Shown in pieces: positions 49,265-58,116 of a stretch of DNA of 64,000 nt. The stretch's first letter is position 1. The number at the start of each line of letters is the position of its first letter. The translations under genes and the position numbers were made by a program. This DNA is from an uncultured Sunxiuqinia sp. (GTDB lineage: Bacteria; Bacteroidota; Bacteroidia; Bacteroidales; Prolixibacteraceae). The notes under the pieces were generated by a model. That model had not been told where the DNA came from and did no database searches. It worked only from the letters and a program-made list of their open reading frames with translations. The stretch lies in assembly GCF_947495665.1 (NCBI RefSeq), contig NZ_CANLZV010000001.1:186001-250000 (forward strand). Reading direction: 5' to 3'.

Positions 49265-51553
49265 ATGAATATGAGATCTACCCTGATTGTCTTGTTCTTT
49301 GCTCTCTTGGTCTCGTGTGTGGCCAAAGAGGAGCCGGAACAAAATCCGAAGAATAATTTAGTGTTTAATGATCTGGCGGCTACCTGGGATGAAGCGATGC
49401 CTTTGGGGAATGCCATGGTCGGTGCACTCGTCTGGCAGAAAGAAGGCAAGCTGCGTTTTTCACTTGATCGTGCAGATCTTTGGGATTTACGCCCAATGGC
49501 AAACATCGATTTTGATAAATGGACGTTTGATGATGTCTATGAACACTGGAAAGCCGGAGAATACAAAAAAGTACAAGAGGTATTTGATACACCTTATAAT
49601 CAGTCGCCAGCTCCTTCTAAAATCCCAGCTGGCGCCTTGGAGTTTGATATTGAAAAGTTGGGTACTGTAAAAGAAGTGAAGTTGGATCTAGAAACGGCGT
49701 CCTGTGTGGTTTCTTGGGAAAATGGTGCTAAGCTAACGACTTTTGTGCATGCAGAGAAGCCAATTGGTTGGTACCGCTTTGAGAATTTGCCTGACGACTT
49801 GGGAATTGAGCTTATTTCGCCAGCGTACAACCGGGAGAATAATGAAGGTCATACCAGCCAGTCACGAAATGACTTGAATCAATTGGGATATGAGCAGGGC
49901 GAAATTACTAAAGACAACAACTCCCTGACATACAACCAGCACGGATGGGGCGATTTTTCGTACCAGATCCATACCTCGTGGCAGCAGACTGAAAACAGCT
50001 TAGAAGGTTGTTGGTCGGTTTCTTCTGAAAATGATAAAAAAGATAGTCAACCATTAGCAAGTGAGTGGGTAAAGAAGGAATTGACCCAGGGACTTGAGCC
50101 TTCTTTAGCAGAACATCTGGCATGGTGGAAAAGCTATTGGGCAAAGTCAGCAATTAGCATTCCTGATTCGGTGTTACAACGCCAATATGATTTGGAAATG
50201 TATAAGTTTGGATCCGCTGCAAGGCCCGATGCGCCCCCTATTTGCTTACAATCTGTTTGGACGGCAGACCATGGGAAGTTACCACCTTGGAAAGGCGATT
50301 TTCACCACGACTTAAATACCCAGCTAAGCTACTGGCCATCTTACACCGGAAATTACCTGGACTTGGAAGAAGGTTTTCTGAATTGGTTGTGGAAGTATCG
50401 GCCAACATTTAAGAAATACACCAAGGAGTATTTCGGTGTTGAAGGAATGAATGTTCCGGGGGTGAGTACCTTAGAAGGAGAGCCAATGGGTGGCTGGATC
50501 CAGTACTCCATGGGACAAACAGTGGCTGCCTGGTTGGGGCATCATTTTTACCTGCATTGGAAATATTCCATGGATCGCGACTTCCTGGAAGAACGTGCTT
50601 ATCCTTGGTTGAAAGATGTGGCGGTGTTTTTTGATAATATGGCCATCAAAGCGGAGGATGGGACGCGAAAACTGAAAATGAGCTCGAGCCCCGAGATCTA
50701 TAATAACTCGGCTAAAGCTTGGTTTTCAGAAACTACGAATTTTGACTTGGCTTTGATTCGCTGGACGTATGAGAAAGCAGCAGAGCTAGCAGGTGAATTG
50801 GGATTGCAAGAAGAACGCAACGCTTGGTTGCAAATACTTTCAGAGTGGCCAGAGTTGGCTGTTGATTCGGAAACAGGATTGATGTTCGCCCCGGAGTTCC
50901 CTTATAACGAGTCGCACCGCCATTTCTCGCACCTGATGGCATACCATCCCTTAGGAACAATTGATTTTTCAAAGGGGGAAAAAGATCAGGAGATTATCCG
51001 AAATACACTGGAGAACCTCGAAAAACAGGGACCAGATTATTGGACCGGCTATTCGTATAGTTGGCAAGGAAACCTTTACGCACGGGCTTTCGAAGGAGAG
51101 AAAGCAGCAGAAGCGCTTCGTGTTTTTGCTGAATGCTTTTGTTTGCGAAATTCATTTCATGTGAATGGCGACCAATGTAAAGCCGGGCACTCAAAAATGA
51201 CTTATCGTCCATTTACCTTGGAGGGGAACTTTGCTTTTGCAGCCGGTGTGCAGGATATGTTAATCCAAAGCCATACCGGAGTCGTAAGAATTTTTCCGGC
51301 GATTCCAGCGGATTGGAAAGACGTTAGCTTTCAACACTTACGTACGCAGGGCGCTTTTTTAGTATCAGCTGAAAAGCAGGAAGGGGTGCCAGTTTCAGTA
51401 AATGTAAAATCAGAAAAAGGAGGAGTGTTTAAACTTCATAATCCTTTTGGGAATCATGATTTCAACGTTGACGGTGCTGATTTTGCTCTTGATTCAGGGA
51501 TAATTAAGATTAACATGGAGGCTGGACAAGCGGTTAAGTTGACCCTAAAATAG
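49265..51553 (+). CDS. GH95-family glycoside hydrolase
   Basis: The 762-residue lipoprotein (LLVSC lipobox) belongs to GH95, which contains alpha-1,2-L-fucosidases and alpha-L-galactosidases with inverting chemistry. The N-terminal beta domain starts with EAMPLGNAMVGALVWQKEGKLRFSLDRADLWD. In the (alpha/alpha)6 barrel the acid Glu is in KMSSSPE and the HRHFSHL segment matches HRHxSHL. The water-activating pair, usually N-I-N before NYW, reads D-L-N before SYW here, so the first Asn is replaced by Asp. This may mark a different subfamily with altered substrate. It is followed by a long hairpin terminator. Confidence 0.85.
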   Translation: MNMRSTLIVLFFALLVSCVAKEEPEQNPKNNLVFNDLAATWDEAMPLGNAMVGALVWQKEGKLRFSLDRADLWDLRPMANIDFDKWTFDDVYEHWKAGEYKKVQEVFDTPYNQSPAPSKIPAGALEFDIEKLGTVKEVKLDLETASCVVSWENGAKLTTFVHAEKPIGWYRFENLPDDLGIELISPAYNRENNEGHTSQSRNDLNQLGYEQGEITKDNNSLTYNQHGWGDFSYQIHTSWQQTENSLEGCWSVSSENDKKDSQPLASEWVKKELTQGLEPSLAEHLAWWKSYWAKSAISIPDSVLQRQYDLEMYKFGSAARPDAPPICLQSVWTADHGKLPPWKGDFHHDLNTQLSYWPSYTGNYLDLEEGFLNWLWKYRPTFKKYTKEYFGVEGMNVPGVSTLEGEPMGGWIQYSMGQTVAAWLGHHFYLHWKYSMDRDFLEERAYPWLKDVAVFFDNMAIKAEDGTRKLKMSSSPEIYNNSAKAWFSETTNFDLALIRWTYEKAAELAGELGLQEERNAWLQILSEWPELAVDSETGLMFAPEFPYNESHRHFSHLMAYHPLGTIDFSKGEKDQEIIRNTLENLEKQGPDYWTGYSYSWQGNLYARAFEGEKAAEALRVFAECFCLRNSFHVNGDQCKAGHSKMTYRPFTLEGNFAFAAGVQDMLIQSHTGVVRIFPAIPADWKDVSFQHLRTQGAFLVSAEKQEGVPVSVNVKSEKGGVFKLHNPFGNHDFNVDGADFALDSGIIKINMEAGQAVKLTLK

Positions 51554-51632
51554 GTATGAAATAGCTTTAGAATTGCAAGCACAAAAGGGGAGAGCGTTTT
51601 GTCGCTATCCATATGGCTTGTTACTCCAACAT

Positions 51633-51697
51633 AAAAGCCAATCTTTTCAGTCGAATGTGGATTTCCACGAATCAATGACTGTAGAGATTGGTTTTTT
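51633..51697 (+). terminator. Long hairpin terminator after the GH95 gene
   Basis: AAAAGCCAATCTTTTCAGTC (51633-51652) pairs with GACTG...AGATTGGTTTT (51677-51694) with a small mismatch in the middle, enclosing a GTGGA/TCCAC hairpin, followed by a T-run. It shares the AAAAGCCAATCTTT half with the element at 36876. Confidence 0.72.
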
Positions 51698-51806
51698 TAT
51701 TCTGATCGACCGGATTTATAAGCCAACAGAGGCACCAAAATACTTGAAGGTGTTTTGTGTGTTTTTCAGATGATTTTTAATTAGCTTTAGATTCACTAAA
51801 AAACCT

Positions 51807-53012
51807 ATGGAACAAACAGCAAGCTTAACGAAACTGCAGCGCGTGCTTTCGATAGATATCATGCGTGGTTTAACTCTTTTTTTAATGCTTTTTGTGAATG
51901 ACCTTTTTGTGCCCGGAGCACCAAAATGGATGGTTCACACCCCTGCCGATTTTGATGGAATGGGATTAGCCGACTGGGTTTTCCCCGGTTTCCTTTTTAT
52001 GGTAGGACTCTCGGTCCCTTTTGCTTTTGCCTCTCGTTTAAAGAAAGGAGACCGTAAACCACAACTCCTTGGACACATTTTGGTGCGTACTATCAGTTTA
52101 CTAATTATTGGTGTCCTGATGCTGAATGCCGGACGAATTAATCCGGAGTTTACAGGAATGAACCGTTTTGTCTGGGCGATCTTGATGTACCTGTGCGTGT
52201 TTCTCATTTGGAACAAATATCCTTTAAATCCAAATTATAAAAAGCTTTTCATGGGATTGAAAGCCCTCGGTGTTTTAGGCTTGGTGGCCTTGGTTGCGAT
52301 ATACCGAGCCGGAGAACCCGGGCAGGTGGAGTGGCTGCGAACAGGCTGGTGGGGAATCCTCGGACTGATTGGCTGGGGGTACTTTGCAGCTTCCGTCACA
52401 TTCTTAATTGTTGGCGAACGGATGTTGGGAATTGTGGCTGGCTGGTTATTGTTTTTTGTGTTGAATGTTTTGTCGCAGCTACAGTTACTTGGAGGGTTGG
52501 ATGTAATCAAACCTGTTTTTGGCGTACTCCTGTCAGGGAGCACTCCTTCAATAGTTATGGCTGGCTTGGTAGTTGGCTTGTTGCTCAAGCAGCAAGGAAA
52601 GAATAAACAACGGTTCTTAATGATTCTCGTGGCGATGGGGATCACTTCGTTAGTTGCTGGCTTGGTGTTGCGGCAGTGGTTTATTGTTTCTAAAATTCAG
52701 GCAACTCCTAGCTGGGGAATGCTTTGTAATGGCATTAGCATGTTGCTTTTTGCCTTGTTGTACCTGGTGCTCGATGTCTGGAAAAAACAGCAATGGTCGC
52801 GAGTGTTTCTACCAGCCGGACAAAACTCCTTAACAACTTACCTGGCGCCCGATATCCTTTATTACTTGATTTGGGGATTGAGCTTGCCTATTTTGTTTTA
52901 CAAGCAAGAAGATAGTCAGTTGTTGGTTGTTGCAGGATCATTGGTGTGGGCTTTTGCCATGGTGGGCTTTGCTGCGTTGTTAGCGCGAATCAATATTCGA
53001 TTAAAATTATAG
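51807..53012 (+). CDS. DUF5009 / HGSNAT-like membrane acyltransferase
   Basis: The 401-residue protein has about ten membrane helices. The N-terminal LSIDIMRGLTLFLMLFVND and GLADWVFPGFLFMVGLSVPFAF match the DUF5009 family, related to heparan-alpha-glucosaminide N-acetyltransferase (HGSNAT), with a conserved Asp-Trp-Val-Phe-Pro. Such proteins transfer acetyl groups from cytoplasmic acetyl-CoA to amino sugars. In this locus it would fit processing of amino sugars after desulfation, an inference. A TAGCTTTA box (51782-51789) lies 17 bases before the ATG. Confidence 0.82.
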   Translation: MEQTASLTKLQRVLSIDIMRGLTLFLMLFVNDLFVPGAPKWMVHTPADFDGMGLADWVFPGFLFMVGLSVPFAFASRLKKGDRKPQLLGHILVRTISLLIIGVLMLNAGRINPEFTGMNRFVWAILMYLCVFLIWNKYPLNPNYKKLFMGLKALGVLGLVALVAIYRAGEPGQVEWLRTGWWGILGLIGWGYFAASVTFLIVGERMLGIVAGWLLFFVLNVLSQLQLLGGLDVIKPVFGVLLSGSTPSIVMAGLVVGLLLKQQGKNKQRFLMILVAMGITSLVAGLVLRQWFIVSKIQATPSWGMLCNGISMLLFALLYLVLDVWKKQQWSRVFLPAGQNSLTTYLAPDILYYLIWGLSLPILFYKQEDSQLLVVAGSLVWAFAMVGFAALLARINIRLKL

Positions 53013-53124
53013 AACGAAGGCTAACTTATTCTCTTTTCCTGATTGACAAAGCTTGAACTTCTAAATGCTTTTGAAATCTTGCTGCGAAATGGCTTAATCG
53101 CTAAAAACGAATGAAACTAAACAG

Positions 53125-54216
53125 ATGAAACACTTCAAATTATTTTTGGTATTAATGTTTTTTGTAGGCATTCAATTGAATGTTCAGGCAGGTGAAACGC
53201 TTCCAATTCGCGGTTTTTGTATTGGAGCTCCGCAAGTTGGAGAAGTCAAAGACTTTGTCCGCTTTATTGACGAAGAACTGGCGCCTCGGCAGGTCAATGT
53301 GTTGGTGCTGCGCGTCGATTACAACTATCAATATGAAAGTCATCCGGAGCTCAGAAATGAAGTAGCACTTTCTAAAGAGGATGTGAAGCAAATGGTTGAA
53401 GTATGTCAGAAACACAACATCCGTTTGATTCCTCAAATAAATCTATTGGGGCATCAATCCTGGCATTCACGCTTGGAAAAGCTGCTTGAAGTTTATCCGG
53501 AGTTTGACGAAACGCCACATGTTCAGTTACCCGAAAAGTATGAGTGGCCCAATGAGGATGGCTTGTATTGCAAGAGCTACTGTCCACTGCATCCCGAAGT
53601 GCATGCTGTTGTATTCGACTTGGTTGATGAAATTTGTGAGGTTTTCGAAGCGGACGCTTTTCATGCAGGGATGGATGAGGTGTTCTATATTGGCGATGAA
53701 GAATGTCCCCGATGTGCTGGCCGTGATAAGGCTGAACTATTTGCTGGCGAAGTCAATAAAATTCAAAATTACCTGGATTTAAACGATCGTCAGCTGTGGA
53801 TCTGGGGCGATCGGCTGTTGGACGGGAAGACTACTGGCATGGGCATGTGGGAGGCGAGCATGAATAATACGCACCGGGCGATTGACTTGATTGATAAAAG
53901 CGTCATGATTTGTGACTGGCATTATGAGCGTCCCGATAAAACTGCCGTTTACTTCGCCATAAAAGGCTTGAATGTAGTGACTTGCCCGTGGAGACACCCA
54001 GAAAATGCGATTGCTCAAACGCGCGATATGTTTGATTTTAGAGCTTCTGCCACTCCTGAGATGAAACCGCGTTATCAAGGAATGATGCAAACGGTATGGT
54101 CAGGTGCAGGAGCCTTTATGAAAGAATTTTACAATGAAAAAAGCAGTACAAGAAACACGGCTTCAAAGTGTTTTCGAGCTATGTTTAAAGAAATAGAAAA
54201 CCTTTCGTCGAATTAG
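53125..54216 (+). CDS. GH20-like glycosidase (secreted)
   Basis: The 363-residue protein has a signal peptide (MKHFKLFLVLMFFVGIQLNVQA, cut near 21/22). The barrel carries HAGMDEVFYIG with the acidic pair Asp184-Glu185, as in GH20 (D-E before a substrate strand), plus NLLGHQSWH, LIPQINLLGHQSW and an Asp-rich WIWGDRLLDG. In this family the substrate acetamido group acts as nucleophile and the Glu as acid. It is shorter than typical GH20 enzymes (450 and more) and has no N-terminal GH20b domain, so it is called GH20-like. Two Cys-rich segments (EECPRC) are unusual. It is 11 bases before the SDR gene, likely an operon. Confidence 0.75.
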   Translation: MKHFKLFLVLMFFVGIQLNVQAGETLPIRGFCIGAPQVGEVKDFVRFIDEELAPRQVNVLVLRVDYNYQYESHPELRNEVALSKEDVKQMVEVCQKHNIRLIPQINLLGHQSWHSRLEKLLEVYPEFDETPHVQLPEKYEWPNEDGLYCKSYCPLHPEVHAVVFDLVDEICEVFEADAFHAGMDEVFYIGDEECPRCAGRDKAELFAGEVNKIQNYLDLNDRQLWIWGDRLLDGKTTGMGMWEASMNNTHRAIDLIDKSVMICDWHYERPDKTAVYFAIKGLNVVTCPWRHPENAIAQTRDMFDFRASATPEMKPRYQGMMQTVWSGAGAFMKEFYNEKSSTRNTASKCFRAMFKEIENLSSN

Positions 54217-54227
54217 GAAAGCTCAGA

Positions 54228-54974
54228 ATGAAACGAAATATTATTGTTACTGGAGGAGGACAGGGGATTGGAAAAATAACCGTTCAGGAACTGCTTAAGG
54301 CCGGCTATGGGGTAACTGTTTTTGAAGTGGATGATGAAGCCTTGGCAGAACTGGAGGCTGAAATGGAAAACGAGAACCTTTTGCTCTTAAAGGTGGATGT
54401 GGCTGATGAGTCCATGGTCAAGTCCGGAATTAAGTTTTCGGAGGAATTCTTTGGGGGTGTTTATGGCTTGATGAATAATGCGGTTATTCATCGCAATGGG
54501 CCAATTGCTGATCTGAGTTTGGAGGACTGGGACAGGGCCTTAGCGGTAAACCTGACCGGCCCCTTTTTGTGTGCGAAGTATGCGGCTCCAGCCCTTCAAA
54601 AAGCCAAGGGGACAATTATAAATATCTGTTCTACCCGTGCCTTGCAGTCTGAGGCAAATACCGAAGCCTATTCGGCCAGTAAAGGCGGATTGCTCTCGCT
54701 GACTCATGCTTTGGCAATGAGCTTATCGCCGGATGTTCGGGTAAATGCCATTAGTCCCGGCTGGGTTGACGTGTCCGGAATCAAGAAAAAATCAGAACTC
54801 AAGCCCGAGACGCTAAGTCCGGGAGATCATCTGCAACACCCTGCAGGTCGGGTGGGACGACCGGAAGACATTGCCCGGATGGTGCTGTTTCTGTTAAATC
54901 CGGAGAATGATTTTATCACGGGCCAGAACTTTGTAGTCGATGGTGGAATGACCCGGAAAATGATCTATCAGTAA
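54228..54974 (+). CDS. SDR-family oxidoreductase
   Basis: This 248-residue classical SDR has the cofactor loop TGGGQGIG, NNAV (usual NNAG) and YSASK in EAYSASKGG, and the family ending FVVDGGMTRKM. The acidic residue in FEVDDE after strand 2 suggests NAD. It starts 11 bases after the GH20-like gene. In a glycan cluster it could be a sugar dehydrogenase, for example of fucose or a keto intermediate; that is an inference. Confidence 0.87.
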   Translation: MKRNIIVTGGGQGIGKITVQELLKAGYGVTVFEVDDEALAELEAEMENENLLLLKVDVADESMVKSGIKFSEEFFGGVYGLMNNAVIHRNGPIADLSLEDWDRALAVNLTGPFLCAKYAAPALQKAKGTIINICSTRALQSEANTEAYSASKGGLLSLTHALAMSLSPDVRVNAISPGWVDVSGIKKKSELKPETLSPGDHLQHPAGRVGRPEDIARMVLFLLNPENDFITGQNFVVDGGMTRKMIYQ

Positions 54975-54987
54975 GGTAATTGGAAGC

Positions 54988-55401
54988 CTACACTTTTTCC
55001 CGAAGCGGACAGCGGCTGGGAGCATGTTTTTCCACAATGCTGATCAGGTCGTTCCCTTTAATCGGTTTCGAGATGTAATCGTCACAGCCTTCGGCCAGTG
55101 CCCGTTGCCGGTCTGATTCCATGGCATAAGCAGTTTGCGCAATGATTGTCAGGTTGGGCCGGAACTTTTTAATTTCTTTGGTGGCCGTGTAGCCATCCAT
55201 TACTGGCATGCGAATGTCCATCAGAACCTGGTCAATCTCAGGGGTTGACTTGCAGATTTCTACGGCAGACAAACCATCCTTGGCCCGATAAAGCTTGACA
55301 TTGAACTCGCTGAGAACTTCGGCCAGGTAAAGAAAATTAAATTCTTCATCTTCGGCAATCAGGATATGAATAAGGTTTGAATTCATCAGACTAGGTTTCA
55401 A
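54988..55401 (-). CDS. Single-domain response regulator
   Basis: The 137-residue receiver has the acidic pocket (AEDEE at 16-20), phospho-acceptor Asp62 in VLMDIRMPVMDG, the Thr90 and Lys112 of the activation switch, and no output domain. Such CheY-like regulators usually take part in phosphorelays or in hybrid-kinase networks. The last base of the stop codon region is 14 bases from the convergent SDR. The start could be Met6 (55386). Its partner kinase is unknown; none is adjacent. Confidence 0.9.
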   Translation of the reverse strand: MKPSLMNSNLIHILIAEDEEFNFLYLAEVLSEFNVKLYRAKDGLSAVEICKSTPEIDQVLMDIRMPVMDGYTATKEIKKFRPNLTIIAQTAYAMESDRQRALAEGCDDYISKPIKGNDLISIVEKHAPSRCPLREKV

Positions 55402-55475
55402 GTTAAAATAAGAGGAAATTATGTATTCAAGTTAATGGTTTCCTTTTGATTTCGCAATTCAAAATAGTGGTTTTA

Positions 55476-56489
55476 TTACAGGGAATTTCTCCGAACAAAC
55501 TCAAAAGGACTTTTTATTCGCTTAAAGTCATTGGTCAGGATCATTTCTGCAGCCATCTGCCCAATTTGATCATGATTGGTTGAAATGGTGGAAATTCCTT
55601 CACAAAGCAGCTCCTTTACCGGACTGTCGTTATACGACAAAATACCAATGTCTTTTCCGGCTGTCCAGCCCCGTTGCTTCACCAGCTTGATCAGCTCATA
55701 CAAGTCATTATCCGAGATAAGAATATAAGCTTCGTGCTGGTTGAGGCTTTCTTCTTTAAGCGAATTCAGAATTTGGTATTCGAACCCATGAATTTGATTG
55801 AAAATCTGAAATCCGCGGCTGATGTAAATGGAGTAATATTCGTTGGTCGGAAAGACCAGGTTCAAGCGTTTGTATTTCTTTAAGAGGTCCAGCGCTTGGC
55901 CCAAAGCCTGCTGAATGTCTTTGTCGTATTCCTGATAAACAACCGGGTAGTCCCGCAATGCCTCCAGGTTTTTATCAATAATCAGTACTTTTTCCTTGGG
56001 AATTTTTTTCACCACCGAACTAATATCCGCATGTTCATTTCTGAAATGGGGAAGAATGACAAAATAGTCGTAGTTCGTCAGGTTGTTGTTGATAATATCT
56101 TCAAACTCCGTCAAATCATAATTGTAGATAAACACATCTACACTTGCCTTGGAGCCAATGGTAGAGACAAAGGAGGCGTATAAACTTCGTTTGTAATTAC
56201 TTAGTTTGTTAAATATCAGGGCTATTTTCAATTTTTTCCCCACAGCCGTTCGGTTGACGTAGTAGCCCTTTCCGCGGACAGCCAGTAAAACACCTTTTTC
56301 TTTCAGACGAACATAGGCTTTTTCAACCGTATCGCGCGAAAGCAGCAGCTCTTCGCTGGTTTCGTTGATGGATGGAATGCGTTGTCCGTGCTTAAAGATG
56401 CCTGTTTCGATGTCGGAAAGGATAAGCTCTTCCACTTGCTTGTACTTGGGGACTTCAGAATCAGAATCTATCCTTGAAAATTGAGTCAT
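55476..56489 (-). CDS. GntR-family regulator with LacI-like ligand domain
   Basis: The start at Met 56489 (MTQFSRIDSDSEVPKYKQVEEL) is preferred over 56504 because a perfect -7 box lies at 56512-56519. The 337-residue protein has an N-terminal GntR winged helix (about 10-80, SINETSEELLLSRDTVEKAYVRLKEKGVL) and a periplasmic-binding-protein-like domain (about 85-330) of the LacI/ribose type, in which GILSYNDSPVKELLCEGISTIS is the usual hinge region. It should respond to a sugar. It could control the adjacent membrane or carbohydrate genes. Confidence 0.9.
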   Translation of the reverse strand: MTQFSRIDSDSEVPKYKQVEELILSDIETGIFKHGQRIPSINETSEELLLSRDTVEKAYVRLKEKGVLLAVRGKGYYVNRTAVGKKLKIALIFNKLSNYKRSLYASFVSTIGSKASVDVFIYNYDLTEFEDIINNNLTNYDYFVILPHFRNEHADISSVVKKIPKEKVLIIDKNLEALRDYPVVYQEYDKDIQQALGQALDLLKKYKRLNLVFPTNEYYSIYISRGFQIFNQIHGFEYQILNSLKEESLNQHEAYILISDNDLYELIKLVKQRGWTAGKDIGILSYNDSPVKELLCEGISTISTNHDQIGQMAAEMILTNDFKRIKSPFEFVRRNSL

Positions 56490-56511
56490 GGTATTCTCTT
56501 GCAAATTTAAC

Positions 56512-56519
56512 TAATGCGT
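56512..56519 (-). promoter_or_regulatory. -7 box TAAATTTG of the GntR gene
   Basis: On the minus strand these bases read TAAATTTG (TAnnTTTG), 23 bases upstream of the 56489 start. No clear -33 partner. Confidence 0.42.
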
Positions 56520-56696
56520 ATGCTCTGTAAAAATAAGAAATCCCACCATCTCGCCATGAATGATCCGGTTTATATTTGTGATTATTTCACTATCGGGCAA
56601 CAAGAGGATTTGTTCTTGCTTACAGGTATTTTTTTCAGACCGGATTTTCTCCTGTCAAAAAACCATTATCTTCGTTTCAGACTAAATTTATTCAGA

Positions 56697-58040
56697 ATGA
56701 AGAAAGGACTTTTTCTGTTGCTTTTTCCCTGGCTTTCCCTGGCTGCATTTTCACAGACTGAAACCAAAGAAGAACTCGTAAAAGAGGGGTGGAATTTTGG
56801 TGCCCTGCCGGCTGTAACTTTTGACACCGACTTGGGGTTTCAATACGGTGCGCTGGTCAATTTGTACCATTATGGTGATGGAAGCAGGTACCCGAAGTAT
56901 AACCATTCGCTTTATTTTGAAGTTTCCCGCTTCACCAAAGGAAGCGGAATTTACCGTTTTTACTACGATTCGGATCAGCTGATTAAAGGGATTCAAAGCT
57001 CGGTTGATTTAACTTATCTGACGGATCAGGCTTACGATTTTTATGGTTTTAATGGCTATGATGCGGTGTTTAATGATTCCTGGGTGGATGACGAATCGGA
57101 GGATTACGTGTCGCGTGTGTTTTATGACTATGACCGGAAAATGTTTCGGTTCAAGGTTGACTTGCAGGGAAAGCTTGTCGGTTCAAAATTTCGTTGGATT
57201 GGCGGGATGAATTTGCTGAACTTTGAGGTGGCTCCGGTAAATCTGGAGAAGCTGAACAAAGGGAAAAAAGAAGATGACCTATTGCCTGATGTTGACGGCT
57301 TGTACGATAAATACCTGGATTGGGGCCTGATTTCAGCGGAGGAGGCCAATGGAGGTTTTGTTCCTGTTTTTAAAGGAGGTTTGGTGTTTGACACCCGCGA
57401 TAATAAGCCTCATCCGATGCGCGGGCAGTGGTCGGAAGCGGTGCTGGTGGTTTCGCCCAAGGTGTTGGGAGCCGAAAGCTCGTTTAGCAAACTGAGTTTG
57501 ACGCACCGGCAGTATTTTACATTGGTTCCAAAGGATTTGTCGTTTGCTTATCGGTTGGTATATCAAACAACGTTGGGGGGAGAGGTGCCGTTTTACTACC
57601 AGTCGCAGGTGATTACCTCCATCATGACGGGCTCTACTTCAGAAGGGCTGGGAGGCTCAAGAACGCTTCGCGGCATTCGGCGTAACCGGGTGATTGGCGA
57701 TGGTATTTTCTTTGGAAATGCTGAATTGCGTTGGAAAGTTGCCCGTCTTCAACTGCTGAATAATAACTTTTACATCGGACTTAATGGTTTTACAGACTTT
57801 GGAAGAGTTACCAAAAAGACGGTACTCAATCTGGATACCGATGTTTTTAATGCCTTCAGCTTGGCTAATGATCCAAAGGATTACTTTAATCCAGACAGTG
57901 AAGCGATGCACATTTCCTATGGGGTAGGTGTTCGGGTAGCAATGAATGAAAACTTTATAATAGCCATCGACTATGGGATGGCGGCCGATAAGCGAGATGG
58001 GGATTCGGGCTTGTACATGGGCCTGAATTACTTGTTTTAA
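56697..58040 (+). CDS. Omp85/BamA-TamA-like outer-membrane barrel
   Basis: The start at 56697 (MKKGLFLLLFPWLSLAAFSQ) gives a clear signal peptide; the 61 upstream residues in the longer frame are not needed, and a TATCTTCG box (56667-56674) precedes this ATG. The 447-residue protein has the beta-barrel signature of the surface antigen family: GSRTLRGIRRNRVIGDGIFFGNAELRWKV, and a terminal aromatic (YLF). It lacks POTRA-length sequence (only about 60 residues before the barrel), so it is a short, POTRA-poor member. Function is unknown; possibly calcium/phospho-lipid related export. A strong terminator follows. Confidence 0.8.
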   Translation: MKKGLFLLLFPWLSLAAFSQTETKEELVKEGWNFGALPAVTFDTDLGFQYGALVNLYHYGDGSRYPKYNHSLYFEVSRFTKGSGIYRFYYDSDQLIKGIQSSVDLTYLTDQAYDFYGFNGYDAVFNDSWVDDESEDYVSRVFYDYDRKMFRFKVDLQGKLVGSKFRWIGGMNLLNFEVAPVNLEKLNKGKKEDDLLPDVDGLYDKYLDWGLISAEEANGGFVPVFKGGLVFDTRDNKPHPMRGQWSEAVLVVSPKVLGAESSFSKLSLTHRQYFTLVPKDLSFAYRLVYQTTLGGEVPFYYQSQVITSIMTGSTSEGLGGSRTLRGIRRNRVIGDGIFFGNAELRWKVARLQLLNNNFYIGLNGFTDFGRVTKKTVLNLDTDVFNAFSLANDPKDYFNPDSEAMHISYGVGVRVAMNENFIIAIDYGMAADKRDGDSGLYMGLNYLF

Positions 58041-58071
58041 AAGGCTGAGTTGATCAATGGTTTTTAAGAGG

Positions 58072-58111
58072 GAAGGAGAGTTGGTTTTAAGGCCGGCTCT
58101 CCTTCTTTTTT
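58072..58111 (+). terminator. Rho-independent terminator after the Omp85-like gene
   Basis: GAAGGAGAGTTGG (58072-58084) pairs with CCGGCTCTCCTTC (58093-58105), two U-G wobbles, eight-base loop, followed by TTTTTT. Direction is plus. It ends six bases before the stop of the convergent enzyme gene. Confidence 0.85.
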
Positions 58112-58116
58112 CTGTT

